From NCBI GenBank assembly GCA_966212235.1, contig CBIHPP010000002.1, forward strand, positions 248,001-312,000: a DNA stretch of 64,000 nt, written 5' to 3'. Every line of letters starts with the position of its first letter. Positions within the stretch are counted from its first letter, which is position 1. The position numbers were made by a program, and so were the translations under genes. The DNA comes from Niastella sp966212235 (GTDB lineage Bacteria; Bacteroidota; Bacteroidia; Chitinophagales; Chitinophagaceae). This document shows, one piece after another, positions 27,639-36,641 of this stretch. The notes beneath the pieces were generated by a model. That model saw only the letters and a list, made by a program, of their open reading frames with translations. It did not search any database and was not told the DNA's origin.

Positions 27639-30600
27639 ATGAGAAAAATGCTATCACTGCTAGCAGTGTTAGTGCTATGCACTGCTATTGCCCTGGGTCA
27701 ATCCAAAACTATGACCGGGCAAGTCAAAGACACGAAGGGAGACCCAATTCCCTTTGCGACCATTAAAGTCAAAGGCACCTCTAATGCGGTAGCCGCCGAT
27801 GCAAACGGCAACTTCTCCATCAACGCTCCTGAAAACGCCACATTCATTATTTCTGCCGTGGGTTTTGAGCAAACAGAATTAAAAGCCAGCAGTTCCGGAA
27901 CGTTTTCGATTTCGTTGAGAAACTCAGAATCGATGAACGAAGTGGTTGTAACTGCATTGGGTATTAAACGGTCGAAAAATACCCTGCCGTATGCTGCCCA
28001 GATTGTTGCTGGGGAGGACGTTAGTAGGTTGCGTAATGGCAATGCCTTCAGCGCCCTTTCTGGAAAAGTATCTGGTTTGCAAATTAACCAGGGTAACGGT
28101 ATCGGTAGCTCTACCAATATTGTGATCCGCGGTACTAAATCAATTACCGGTAATAACCAGGCTTTATTTGTGGTAGATGGGGTACCGGTTGATAACTCAA
28201 TGAACACCAGGCCCAATACCAACCAGGTAACCGGTCGTGGTGGGTATGATTATGGTAATGCCGCTGCCGACATTAACCCCGATGACATTGAAAACATCAA
28301 CGTGTTGAAAGGCGCTGCCGCCACTGCCCTGTATGGTTCACGGGCTGCTAATGGCGTGATCATGATCACTACCAAAAAAGCTAAAAAAGGATTGGGATTA
28401 ACAGTGAACTCAGGTATTACTGTTAACTCAATGGACAGAAAAACTTTTCCAGAATACCAGAATCAATATGGCGCCGGTTATTCAGCCAAATATCAGAAAG
28501 ACGGATTTTTATATTTTGATGTGAATGGCGATGGCGTGAAAGATTTAGTAACGCCTACTACTGAAGATGCTTCTTACGGGGTTAAGTTCGATCCTAATTT
28601 AATGGTGTATCAATGGGATGCATTTGATGCGGCCGGACCAAATTATCATAAGGCCCGTCCCTGGGTAGCTGCTAAAAATGACCCATCTACATTTTATGAA
28701 ACCCATCTTTCGAATAACCAAAGTGTTATGTTGGATGGCGCCAACGATAAAGGGGGATTTAAATTAGGTTATACCCGGAATGAAGAAAAAGGTATTCTCC
28801 CCAATAGCAGACTCATCAAAAATATTATAAACTTCAGTACTACTTATGCTATTACCCCTAAATTAACGGCCAGCGCTTCTGTTAACTATTCCAAAGTAGA
28901 TGGCAGAGGCCGGTATGGCACTGGTTACAGCGGTCGTAACATCAATCAGAACTTCAGACAGTGGTACCAGACCAACGTCGATATCAAAGAACAAAAAGAC
29001 GCCTATTTCAGGAATCGTAAAAATGTTACCTGGAACTGGAGAAGCCCTTCCAATGAATTAACGGGTTTAGTTCCCATTTATACAGATAACTACTACTGGA
29101 CAGTTTATGAGAATTATGAAACTGATTGGCGTAGCCGTGTATTTGGGTATGCATCTCTTGATTTTAAAGCAACTGATTGGTTAAGTTTCCTGGCACGTGT
29201 TTCGGTTGATAATTATGCCGAATTACAGGAAGAGCGTGTTGCGGTGGGCAGCCAGGGTGCATCCTCCTACAGCCGCTTCGACCGTACTTTCAACGAGTTG
29301 AACTACGACCTGATGGCCAATGTTGATAAAGACATTACCAAGGACCTTAATTTCAAGGGCCTGCTGGGTACAAATATGCGTAGGTCCAATTCGAACTCAA
29401 GCCTGGCTACTACTTCCGGTGGTATGATCGTTCCCGGTTTATATGCTATCTCCAATTCAAAAGGAACGGTAGCGCCAACCGAAACCTATCAGCCCATTGC
29501 AGTGGATGGCTATTTTGCCGGTGCAACGTTGAGCTACCAGGATTATTTATCACTGGATGCTACTTTCCGCACAGACCGGGCTTCTACCTTGCCGATTGAT
29601 CTTAATCGCTACAAATATTATGCGGTATCAGGCAGCTGGCTGTTTTCGCACCATCTGCCTACTGTGCCCTGGTTATCGAGCGGTAAACTGCGTATAAACT
29701 ATGCAACCGTAGGTAACAGTGCCCCATTTGGTATTATAAAAGATGTATACGATCAGCCCACCCCGTTTGGATCTGCCATCTTATTCTCTGTAACCGATAC
29801 CAAGAATAATCCAAATATCAAACCTGAACGCACCAGGAGCCGCGAACTGGGTTTGGAAATGGCCTTTTTCAAAAATCGCTTAGGTTTTGATGTTACTTAC
29901 TATAAAACCAATTCGATCGATCAGATCATTAATGCTGAAGTATCCGCAGCCTCTGGTTATACCAAGAAGTGGATAAATGCCGGTGAAGTGGAGAACAAAG
30001 GAGTTGAACTGTCATTATATGGCACACCGGTTCGCACAAAAGACTTCTCCTGGACTGTTAATGTAAACTATACGCGCAACCGTAATAAAGTGCTGTCATT
30101 GAATGGTGGTGCCAAGAACCTGCAGATCGGTTCGTTCCAGGGTGGTGTTAGTATAAATGCTACCGTTGGCCAACCTTATGGAACCATTCAGGGTAAATCA
30201 TACGAAATGTTAGATGGCAAAAGGCTGATCGATGCTGACGGATATTACGTATCTACTTCTACCACATCGAATGTTCTCGGAGACGTAAACCCCGACTGGA
30301 TCGGTGGTGTGTATAATACCTTTAAATATAAAAACCTGTCACTGGGCTTCCTGATCGATGTGAAACAAGGTGGTAGTATCTGGTCACTCGACCAGTTCTA
30401 TGCACAGGGCACCGGTGTCTATAAAGAATCGGCTGGTTTAAATGACCTGGGTAACCCCGTTCGTAACAGTTTGGCCGATGGTGGTGGTGTAGTATTCCAG
30501 GGGGTAACAGAAGATGGGAAAGTAAACACCAAACGGGTAGTAGTAGATGCTAACTCTCCGCAGGAGCCTCAGGCAGCATATACCTACGATGCCAGCTACG

Positions 30601-30836
30601 TTAAGTTAAGAGAGGCAAATATTTCATATTCATTACCATCGAGCATTTTTGGAAAAGTTAAAGCCATCAAAGGAATTGATATTTCTGTATTTGGCCGCAA
30701 CTTATGGATCATCCATAAAAACTTACCTTACGCAGATCCGGAAGAAACTGTTTCAGCAGGTAACTTAATCGGTATGCAAAGCGGTGCTTATCCAACAACC
30801 CGTTCTATTGGTATGAATGTTAGACTGAAATTCTAA
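27639..30836 (+). CDS. SusC/RagA TonB-linked outer-membrane transporter 2
   Basis: A 1065-residue TonB-dependent importer. It has a signal peptide (MRKMLSLLAVLVLCTAIALGQ), a carboxypeptidase-regulatory-like domain (about 24-100, MTGQVKDTKGDPIPFATIKVKG), a TonB-box region (MNEVVVTALGIKR), a plug (about 115-250, VIRGTKSITGNNQALFVVDGVP, GVIMITTKKAKKG) and a barrel ending RSIGMNVRLKF. Downstream, 14 bp away, is its SusD partner. The first 25 coding bases are close to those of SusC 1. No STN domain, so signalling through FecR is not expected. Confidence 0.96.
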   Translation: MRKMLSLLAVLVLCTAIALGQSKTMTGQVKDTKGDPIPFATIKVKGTSNAVAADANGNFSINAPENATFIISAVGFEQTELKASSSGTFSISLRNSESMNEVVVTALGIKRSKNTLPYAAQIVAGEDVSRLRNGNAFSALSGKVSGLQINQGNGIGSSTNIVIRGTKSITGNNQALFVVDGVPVDNSMNTRPNTNQVTGRGGYDYGNAAADINPDDIENINVLKGAAATALYGSRAANGVIMITTKKAKKGLGLTVNSGITVNSMDRKTFPEYQNQYGAGYSAKYQKDGFLYFDVNGDGVKDLVTPTTEDASYGVKFDPNLMVYQWDAFDAAGPNYHKARPWVAAKNDPSTFYETHLSNNQSVMLDGANDKGGFKLGYTRNEEKGILPNSRLIKNIINFSTTYAITPKLTASASVNYSKVDGRGRYGTGYSGRNINQNFRQWYQTNVDIKEQKDAYFRNRKNVTWNWRSPSNELTGLVPIYTDNYYWTVYENYETDWRSRVFGYASLDFKATDWLSFLARVSVDNYAELQEERVAVGSQGASSYSRFDRTFNELNYDLMANVDKDITKDLNFKGLLGTNMRRSNSNSSLATTSGGMIVPGLYAISNSKGTVAPTETYQPIAVDGYFAGATLSYQDYLSLDATFRTDRASTLPIDLNRYKYYAVSGSWLFSHHLPTVPWLSSGKLRINYATVGNSAPFGIIKDVYDQPTPFGSAILFSVTDTKNNPNIKPERTRSRELGLEMAFFKNRLGFDVTYYKTNSIDQIINAEVSAASGYTKKWINAGEVENKGVELSLYGTPVRTKDFSWTVNVNYTRNRNKVLSLNGGAKNLQIGSFQGGVSINATVGQPYGTIQGKSYEMLDGKRLIDADGYYVSTSTTSNVLGDVNPDWIGGVYNTFKYKNLSLGFLIDVKQGGSIWSLDQFYAQGTGVYKESAGLNDLGNPVRNSLADGGGVVFQGVTEDGKVNTKRVVVDANSPQEPQAAYTYDASYVKLREANISYSLPSSIFGKVKAIKGIDISVFGRNLWIIHKNLPYADPEETVSAGNLIGMQSGAYPTTRSIGMNVRLKF

Positions 30837-30850
30837 AACTGAAACAAATC

Positions 30851-32284
30851 ATGAGAAAGATCCTATATTTAGCATTGCCGGTATTGTTATTGGCGGCATG
30901 TACAAAAGATATCTCCCGTTTTAATAATGACGCAAAAAAGCCCACCATTGTTCCCGGATCGATGCTGTTCTCAAATGCAACCAGGAACATGGCCGATGGC
31001 CTGGTCAATGCCAGCGTAAACATAAATGTATTCCGGTTTACTATAAATCACTGGGCTATGGCGACATACCAGGATGAAGCGCAGTATAATTTTACCACCC
31101 GTGCTATTCCACAAGCCTGGTGGACGAGATTCTATCGCGATGTGATAAAAGATCTGGCAGAAGGCGCAAGGCTCATTAATGCCGATGCCTTTTTAGACCC
31201 AGGCATAAAACAAAACCAGCTGGCTATTATTGAAGTCATGCAGGTATATGCTTACAATGTACTGATAAATACGTTTGGCGATATTCCTTACAAAGCGGCT
31301 TTGGATGGTGAAAACGTATTCCCGGCATATGATGATGCCAAAACCGTTTATGCTGACCTGTTAAAAAGACTGGCAGACGCAATCAGCAAGTTAAAGACCA
31401 CTTCCACCAGTTTTGCAGCAGCAGATGATATCATAAATAAAGGCAGTGTTGCCAATTGGATAAAATTTGCCAATACCCTGCAATTTAAAATGGGTATGCT
31501 GCTGGCCGATGTAGATAACGCAACTGCCAAAGCCGCTGTGGAAGCAGCCGAGCCAAAAGCTTTTACCACATTTCAGCAGAACGCATTTTTTAAATACCAG
31601 CCGAACAGCCCTAACCAAAGTCCTTTGTATACAGACATTGTTGTTGGTGGCCGTTCAGATTATGTTGCTGCAAAAGATTTGATGGATCCGTTAATTTCAT
31701 TGAACGATCCCCGCAAATCATTATTTTTTACTACCAACGACGCCGGTGATTATGCCGGGGGCATTGTGGGAGGGTCGAATACTTTTGAGGATTTCAGCCG
31801 CCCTGGCTCAAGGATCTCTGCTGCCGATTCTATCTATATCTTCCTTGATTATGTGGAAACAGAATTTTTACGTGCCGAAGCTATTGAGCGTGGGTATAAT
31901 GTTGCCGGTACTGCCGCAGAACATTATAACAATGCGATAACCGGTTCCATTCTCTATTGGGGTGGAACGGCCGCTCAGGCCGCTGCTTACCTGGTGCAAC
32001 CAGGTGTGGCTTATGCTACCGCGCCTGCTGCTGGTGGCTGGAGACAGAAGATTGGATTCCAGAAATGGATCGCTTTACATAACCGTCCGTTCGAAGGCTG
32101 GACCGAAATAAGAAGGCTCGACTATCCGAAACTGACACCGGTGGTAGGCGCCATTTCAGGCTTCCCCAACCGTTTCCCTTACCCAGGTAACGAGCAGCAA
32201 TTAAATGGTGATAATTATACCAGCGCTGCAGCCAAAATGGGCGGTGATAAAGTGGAATTCAAATTGTTCTGGGATAAATTGTAG
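30851..32284 (+). CDS. SusD/RagB-like surface lipoprotein 2
   Basis: A 477-residue lipoprotein (LLLAAC lipobox, then TKDISRFNNDAKKPTIVPGSML) of the SusD-like_2 type. TPR helices and NWIKFANTLQFKMGMLLAD in the middle match SusD 1, as do WTEIRRLDYPKL and the Pro-rich end (NRFPYPGNEQQLN). It ends the second locus, with a terminator at 32304 and no enzyme gene, so the transported ligand is unknown. Confidence 0.94.
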   Translation: MRKILYLALPVLLLAACTKDISRFNNDAKKPTIVPGSMLFSNATRNMADGLVNASVNINVFRFTINHWAMATYQDEAQYNFTTRAIPQAWWTRFYRDVIKDLAEGARLINADAFLDPGIKQNQLAIIEVMQVYAYNVLINTFGDIPYKAALDGENVFPAYDDAKTVYADLLKRLADAISKLKTTSTSFAAADDIINKGSVANWIKFANTLQFKMGMLLADVDNATAKAAVEAAEPKAFTTFQQNAFFKYQPNSPNQSPLYTDIVVGGRSDYVAAKDLMDPLISLNDPRKSLFFTTNDAGDYAGGIVGGSNTFEDFSRPGSRISAADSIYIFLDYVETEFLRAEAIERGYNVAGTAAEHYNNAITGSILYWGGTAAQAAAYLVQPGVAYATAPAAGGWRQKIGFQKWIALHNRPFEGWTEIRRLDYPKLTPVVGAISGFPNRFPYPGNEQQLNGDNYTSAAAKMGGDKVEFKLFWDKL

Positions 32285-32303
32285 TATAATTTTTTTAGAA
32301 TAC

Positions 32304-32340
32304 AAACCGTTCCGGCCCCAGCCGGGACGGTTTCTTTTTT
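32304..32340 (+). terminator. terminator of second SusC/SusD locus
   Basis: AAACCGTTCCGGC (32304-32316) pairs with GCCGGGACGGTTT (32321-32333) with one wobble, followed by CTTTTTT. Confidence 0.88.
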
Positions 32341-32394
32341 GAGGCTTCTGCGAGGAAAAATAAAATTCAGTACGAACCATTTCGCCCGGTTTCT

Positions 32395-32402
32395 TACATT
32401 TG
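32395..32402 (+). promoter_or_regulatory. -7 box of DUF3467 gene
   Basis: TACATTTG matches TAnnTTTG. A start codon upstream of about 32410 would then not be transcribed, favouring the ATG at 32418 or 32421. Confidence 0.5.
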
Positions 32403-32417
32403 GACCTTAAACTTTTA

Positions 32418-32735
32418 ATGATGGAAGAACAAAATCAGCAACAAAACCAACTTAATATTGAAATTTCTGAAGAAGTAGCGGAAGGAGAGTATGCCAATCT
32501 TGCCATCATTACGCATTCCCACGCCGAGTTTGTAATAGATTTTGTGAACGTAATGCCCGGTACGCCAAAAAGCAAGGTAAAATCACGTATAATATTAACT
32601 CCTCAGCACGCCAAACGCTTTATGAAGGCTTTAACCGAAAATATTCAGCGATTTGAAGCCGCCAACGGAAAGATCCAGGACCTGGAAGATGTACAAATTC
32701 CCATGAATTTTGGCGGTCCAACAGCCCAGGCGTAA
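32418..32735 (+). CDS. DUF3467 small protein
   Basis: About 105 residues from the ATG at 32418 (MMEEQNQQQNQLNIEISEEVAEGEYANLA). The domain is DUF3467, seen in GEYANLAIITHSHAEFVIDFVNVMPGTPKSKVKSRIILTP-type sequence and the helix AKRFMKALTENIQRFE. It is a soluble cytoplasmic protein of unknown role, widespread as a single gene in Bacteroidota. It converges with radC. Confidence 0.88.
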   Translation: MMEEQNQQQNQLNIEISEEVAEGEYANLAIITHSHAEFVIDFVNVMPGTPKSKVKSRIILTPQHAKRFMKALTENIQRFEAANGKIQDLEDVQIPMNFGGPTAQA

Positions 32736-32816
32736 ACTAATTGGCAATTGACAAAGGTTCACAATAGTCGGAATTACCCATAATCATTAGAGTGCTTATT
32801 GCATTTTGTCTATTGT

Positions 32817-33509
32817 CTATAGTATTCCGGCATCTGCAAAGCTGAAATAGCCGCTTTCGCTTACTATAATATGGTCAAACAGGGAGATGTCGAATAATTT
32901 TGCCGCTTCCTTTAGTTTTTTCGTCAATTCCTGGTCGGCCCGGCTGGGTTTTAAACTGCCTGAAGGATGGTTATGGCAAATGATCAGGTTTACCGCGTCT
33001 TCCAGTATGGCTTTTTTTAAAATGACCCGGGGATCGGCAACGGTTCCGGTAATACCCCCTTTGCTTATTATTTCTAAATGATTAATGCGGTTGGCCTGGT
33101 TCAAATAGGCTACGGCGAATACCTCATGAGGCAGGTCGCGGAACAGGGCCTGCAGGTAATTGGCGATATCCCGGCTGCTTTTAACCATGGGTTTATCGAG
33201 GTAAAGAGCAGCCTGCCGGCGGCGGCCCAATTCAAGGGCCGCGATGATGGTAATGGCTTTTACTTTGCCTATTCCTTTTAACTTCATCATCTCCTGTATG
33301 GTAACTTTACCTAGTTCATTTAGGTTGTTCTTCCCCAGCCGAAGGACGTCTTTTGCCAGTTCAACGGCATTCTTTTCCCGATTACCGTTCCCGATAAGGA
33401 TGGCCAGTAGTTCCGAGTCGCTTAAAGTAGATGGATTTTTCCCAAGTAGCTTTTCCCGGGGCCGGTCGTCCTTAGCCCACTTTTTGATTGAAATTTTTAA
33501 CTCTTGCAT
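32817..33509 (-). CDS. radC: RadC-family JAB-domain protein
   Basis: A 230-residue protein with an N-terminal helix-hairpin-helix part (KLKGIGKVKAITIIAALELGRR, about 75-98) and a C-terminal JAB/MPN+ metalloprotease-like domain (about 105-230). The JAMM ligands are visible: His179 and His181 in ICHNHPSG and Asp192 in SRADQ. A role in DNA repair was proposed long ago but the biochemical function is not established. It converges with the DUF3467 gene and diverges from the small membrane protein at 33635. Confidence 0.95.
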   Translation of the reverse strand: MQELKISIKKWAKDDRPREKLLGKNPSTLSDSELLAILIGNGNREKNAVELAKDVLRLGKNNLNELGKVTIQEMMKLKGIGKVKAITIIAALELGRRRQAALYLDKPMVKSSRDIANYLQALFRDLPHEVFAVAYLNQANRINHLEIISKGGITGTVADPRVILKKAILEDAVNLIICHNHPSGSLKPSRADQELTKKLKEAAKLFDISLFDHIIVSESGYFSFADAGIL

Positions 33510-33634
33510 AGTTCAAATATTTCTAGTACTTTTCGGACAAATACTATAACCACAAAATGTACTTTAAGTACTAGTTTGTGCGTTATTTCAGTATAAAATC
33601 CAGATCTATTTAAAAACTATTTAATCTAATCCCC

Positions 33635-33856
33635 ATGAATCGAAAAACTACATTAGCCGCAATTGGAGGTTATCAACCCTTCCTATTCTGTATAGGAATG
33701 TATTTTGTTGCCCTTTTCTTCTCAATTTTTATTTGTTCTGCAATTTTTTATGCGTTCTATCCCAAAAAGTCGATAGCAAAAGACGGGGAAACGGGCCATA
33801 AAACGGCTGCTATGGCGCCTGCTGGATCAAGGATGCTGCTGACTGTAACCAAGTAA
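33635..33856 (+). CDS. small single-helix membrane protein
   Basis: A 73-residue frame with one strong hydrophobic segment (about residues 14-42, PFLFCIGMYFVALFFSIFICSAIFYAF in outline) and a basic, Ala/Gly-rich tail. I recognise no family. Isolated placement between radC and prs and a plausible ATG support it, but there is no other evidence; it could be a chance frame. Confidence 0.4.
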   Translation: MNRKTTLAAIGGYQPFLFCIGMYFVALFFSIFICSAIFYAFYPKKSIAKDGETGHKTAAMAPAGSRMLLTVTK

Positions 33857-33968
33857 CACGATTTTGGGGATGCACCGATTAATCAGTAACCATTGAGATA
33901 CAAATTTCTGCACAAAGAGAAATAAATTTTTTGTACATAGGTTATCGGGCAAATACCAAGCTTCGCGT

Positions 33969-33976
33969 TATCTTCG
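33969..33976 (+). promoter_or_regulatory. -7-like box of prs
   Basis: TATCTTCG, one base from TAnnTTTG, 19 bp before the ATG at 33996. The same octamer stands before the beta-lactamase-like gene (42658-42665, minus). Confidence 0.4.
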
Positions 33977-33995
33977 CCGCACATTTTATTGCGGT

Positions 33996-34946
33996 ATGCA
34001 AATGTCATCTAAGATCTTTTCAGGTACAGGTTCACAATACCTGGCAGAAAAAATAGCTCAAAAATTTGGAGCCACCCTCGGAAAAATAACCATTTCCCGC
34101 TTTAGCGACGGAGAAATACAGCCTGTATTTCAGGAAAGTATCCGTGGCGATATGGTTTTTCTGGTGCAAAGTACTTTTGCCCCAGCCGAGAATTTGCTCG
34201 AATTATTATTAATGATCGATGCCGCCCGGCGGGCTTCGGCCTATAAGGTGGTGGCAGTGATACCATATTATGGCTATGCGCGGCAGGATCGAAAAGACAA
34301 GCCTCGCGTAGCCATTGGTTCTAAGCTGGTTGCCAATATGTTAGTGGCTGCCGGCGCCGATCGCGTGATTACGATGGACCTGCACGCTCCGCAGATCCAG
34401 GGGTATTTTGATATACCCGTTGACCACCTCGACAGTTCTGCCATTTTTATTCCTTACATCCAGCAACTTCAGTTGGAAAACCTTACCTTTGCGGCCCCCG
34501 ATGTGGGAAGTGCAAACCGGATACGTGAAATTGCGTCCTATTTTAATGCTGAAATGGTGATTTGCGATAAGCACCGTAAACGGGCCAATGAAATTGCCAG
34601 CATGGTGGTCATTGGTGATGTTACCGACAAGGATATTGTATTGATCGATGACATTTGCGACACGGGGGGAACACTGGCAAAAGCCGCCGGATTGTTGAAA
34701 GAAAAAGGGGCTCGTAGCGTTCGTGCTTTGTGTACACACCCGGTTTTAAGCGGCAATGCGTATTCAAATATTGAGAACAGTGTGTTGGAAGAACTGGTAG
34801 TTTGTGATACCATCCCCATGAAGCAGAAGATAGCGAAAGTGAAGATCCTGAGCGTTGCCGAATTGTTTGCAGTAGCCATTCGCAATGCTTATGAGAATAG
34901 AAGTATCACTGGTTTATTTATCCATAGCCAGAGAAGGAACAGCTAA
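33996..34946 (+). CDS. prs: ribose-phosphate pyrophosphokinase
   Basis: A 316-residue cytoplasmic enzyme that makes PRPP from ribose-5-phosphate and ATP for nucleotide, His and Trp synthesis. Family motifs are FSDGEIQ, the flexible-loop YGYARQDRKDKPR, MDLHAPQIQGYFDIPVDHL and the PRPP-binding DIVLIDDICDTGGT. ATG at 33996 or the in-frame ATG at 34002 are both possible. It is 46 bp upstream of rplY, and the two are probably co-transcribed, an arrangement common in bacteria. Confidence 0.97.
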   Translation: MQMSSKIFSGTGSQYLAEKIAQKFGATLGKITISRFSDGEIQPVFQESIRGDMVFLVQSTFAPAENLLELLLMIDAARRASAYKVVAVIPYYGYARQDRKDKPRVAIGSKLVANMLVAAGADRVITMDLHAPQIQGYFDIPVDHLDSSAIFIPYIQQLQLENLTFAAPDVGSANRIREIASYFNAEMVICDKHRKRANEIASMVVIGDVTDKDIVLIDDICDTGGTLAKAAGLLKEKGARSVRALCTHPVLSGNAYSNIENSVLEELVVCDTIPMKQKIAKVKILSVAELFAVAIRNAYENRSITGLFIHSQRRNS

Positions 34947-34992
34947 TAATTTACCGTTTCACAACAAAGGAATTTTTAAATTAAAATAAACA

Positions 34993-35646
34993 ATGAAGAC
35001 AATTACAATCGAAGGACAACTGAGGACCGGAACCGGGAAAAAAGCCGCCCGTCAACTTCGCTCTCAGGGACTGGTGCCTGGTGTAATTTACGGCGGTACA
35101 CAGGAAATTAATTTCGCAGCTCCTGTGCTGGCTTTCAAATCCATCGTATATACCTCTGATTTCCAGTTAGCTGACATTACAGTAGAAGGCAAAAAGTACC
35201 AATGTATTTTAAAGGACATTCAGTTTGATAAGGTAAGTGATGCACTGGCACACCTTGACTTTCTGGAACTGGTTCAGGACAAAGCAATAATAGCTACTAT
35301 TCCTATTAAGTTTGCCGGTGTATCGATCGGGGTAAAAGAAGGTGGTCGTCTTATTACAAAAATGAAGGCATTAAAAATTAAGACATTACCCAAATACCTG
35401 AAAGAAAACATCGAGGTTGATATCACCAACCTGGAACTGAATGGCAACATTCGTGTTGAAGATGTTAAGGAAGCAAATTATGAGATCCTGAACTCTCCAC
35501 GTATTCCCATTGCTTCGGTAGTAATGACACGTCAGTTGAAACAGGAAGAAGCTGCTGCACCTGTTGCCGGAGCTAAAGCACCTGCCGCTGCTGCCGCTGC
35601 AAAAGCGCCTGCCGCTGCTGCTAAAGCACCCGCTGGCAAAAAGTAA
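34993..35646 (+). CDS. rplY: 50S ribosomal protein L25/Ctc
   Basis: A 217-residue protein that binds 5S rRNA. The N-terminal L25 domain (about 1-92; TGTGKKAARQLRSQGLVPGVIYGG) and the C-terminal TL5/Ctc beta domain (about 95-180) are both present. The last 30 residues are low-complexity, made of repeated (A)nKAP units ending in GKK, typical of the longer CTC form. The next gene, pth, is a common neighbour of L25. A terminator follows at 35664. Confidence 0.96.
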   Translation: MKTITIEGQLRTGTGKKAARQLRSQGLVPGVIYGGTQEINFAAPVLAFKSIVYTSDFQLADITVEGKKYQCILKDIQFDKVSDALAHLDFLELVQDKAIIATIPIKFAGVSIGVKEGGRLITKMKALKIKTLPKYLKENIEVDITNLELNGNIRVEDVKEANYEILNSPRIPIASVVMTRQLKQEEAAAPVAGAKAPAAAAAAKAPAAAAKAPAGKK

Positions 35647-35663
35647 AATAAATAAATGCATAT

Positions 35664-35688
35664 AAAGCCCGGCTTTGGCTGGGCTTTT
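35664..35688 (+). terminator. terminator after rplY
   Basis: AAAGCCCGGC (35664-35673) and GCTGGGCTTT (35678-35687) form a 10-bp stem with one wobble and a short T run. Confidence 0.8.
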
Positions 35689-35750
35689 AAGTCAAAATAA
35701 GAAGGTCAGGTGAGTCACATGAGGAATTGAGAAAAAGGAATCATTGACTT

Positions 35751-35861
35751 ATTTGATCTTTTTTGCTGATCTGATCACCCGTGAGAATTGACTCATTTGA
35801 CCAATTTGATCCCTATAGGATTGTCTGATTTGACCTGTTGATTCATTAGACTGTTTTGATC
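35751..35861. repeat. degenerate (A/T)TTTGA(T/C)C repeats
   Basis: Five copies at 35751, 35795, 35804, 35828 and 35854 between rplY and pth, with irregular spacings (44, 9, 24, 26) and loosely repeated flanks (TTGACT before the first two). The unequal spacing argues against CRISPR. Confidence 0.55.
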
Positions 35862-35917
35862 ATTTTGGGCCTTTCCGCTCTGCTTACCCCACCACCCATT
35901 GTTCAAATATTGCCACT

Positions 35918-36493
35918 ATGAAATTCCTGCTGATAGGTTTAGGTAATATTGGAAATGATTACGAATACACACGTCACAACATAGGTTTTGATGTAGTGGA
36001 CGCTTTTGCCCAAAAGCATGGAGGTTTTTTTGGGGTGGGACGGCTGGCACAAGTTTGTGAGCTGAAATGGAAGGGCAAAAAATTGACAATTATCAAGCCC
36101 TCCACCTATATGAACCTGAGTGGCAAGGCTGTAAAGTATTGGATAGAAAAAGAATCGGTCGCTTTGGAACAATTATTGGTAATAGTAGACGATATTGCAT
36201 TACCGCTTTCCCGGATACGGCTTCGACCTTCGGGTAGCTGTGCCGGTCATAATGGATTGCGGAGCATAGAGGAGACCCTTCTTACCGATAAATACCCCCG
36301 ATTACGATATGGTATCGGTAACAATTTCCCCAAGGGAAGGCAGGCGGATTTTGTACTTGAACGCTGGACGCCTGAGGAATTGCCCTTAGTAAAACGAAAG
36401 GTTGAAAAATGTGTAGAAGTGATAGAAAATTTTATCACCATTGGCATCGAACGAACTATGAATGAAGCGAATAAATTGGAGTTTACACTATGA
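35918..36493 (+). CDS. pth: peptidyl-tRNA hydrolase
   Basis: A 191-residue cytoplasmic enzyme that releases tRNA from stalled peptidyl-tRNA. The family start LLIGLGNIGNDYEYTRHNIGFDVVD includes the catalytic His (in RHNIGF). It continues with PSTYMNLSGKAV, LLVIVDDIALPLSRIRLRPSGSCAGHNGLRSIEE and a DFVLERW C-terminal part. Note G-S-C-A-G-H-N-G in place of the more usual GGAGGHNG-type loop. It stands alone after the repeat region. Confidence 0.96.
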   Translation: MKFLLIGLGNIGNDYEYTRHNIGFDVVDAFAQKHGGFFGVGRLAQVCELKWKGKKLTIIKPSTYMNLSGKAVKYWIEKESVALEQLLVIVDDIALPLSRIRLRPSGSCAGHNGLRSIEETLLTDKYPRLRYGIGNNFPKGRQADFVLERWTPEELPLVKRKVEKCVEVIENFITIGIERTMNEANKLEFTL

Positions 36494-36511
36494 TTTGTTA
36501 ATTTGAATCTT

Positions 36512-36519
36512 TATTTTCG
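36512..36519 (+). promoter_or_regulatory. -7-like box of FAH-family gene
   Basis: TATTTTCG, one base from TAnnTTTG, 122 bp before the ATG at 36642, with TTTG at 36493-36496 upstream. Confidence 0.3.
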
Positions 36520-36641
36520 CAAGGCCAATATTTAAGGTGAGTAATAATTTGATATTCAATATCGCTATGCCCACGTACCCCCGGCTTTTCCAGGCGCATG
36601 AAACTTGAAAACAATTATCTCAATTAAACCCTTTGTTGAGT

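Noticed and set aside
35751..35861. CRISPR array
   Set aside because: Repeats are only 8 bp, degenerate and unevenly spaced, and no cas gene is present.
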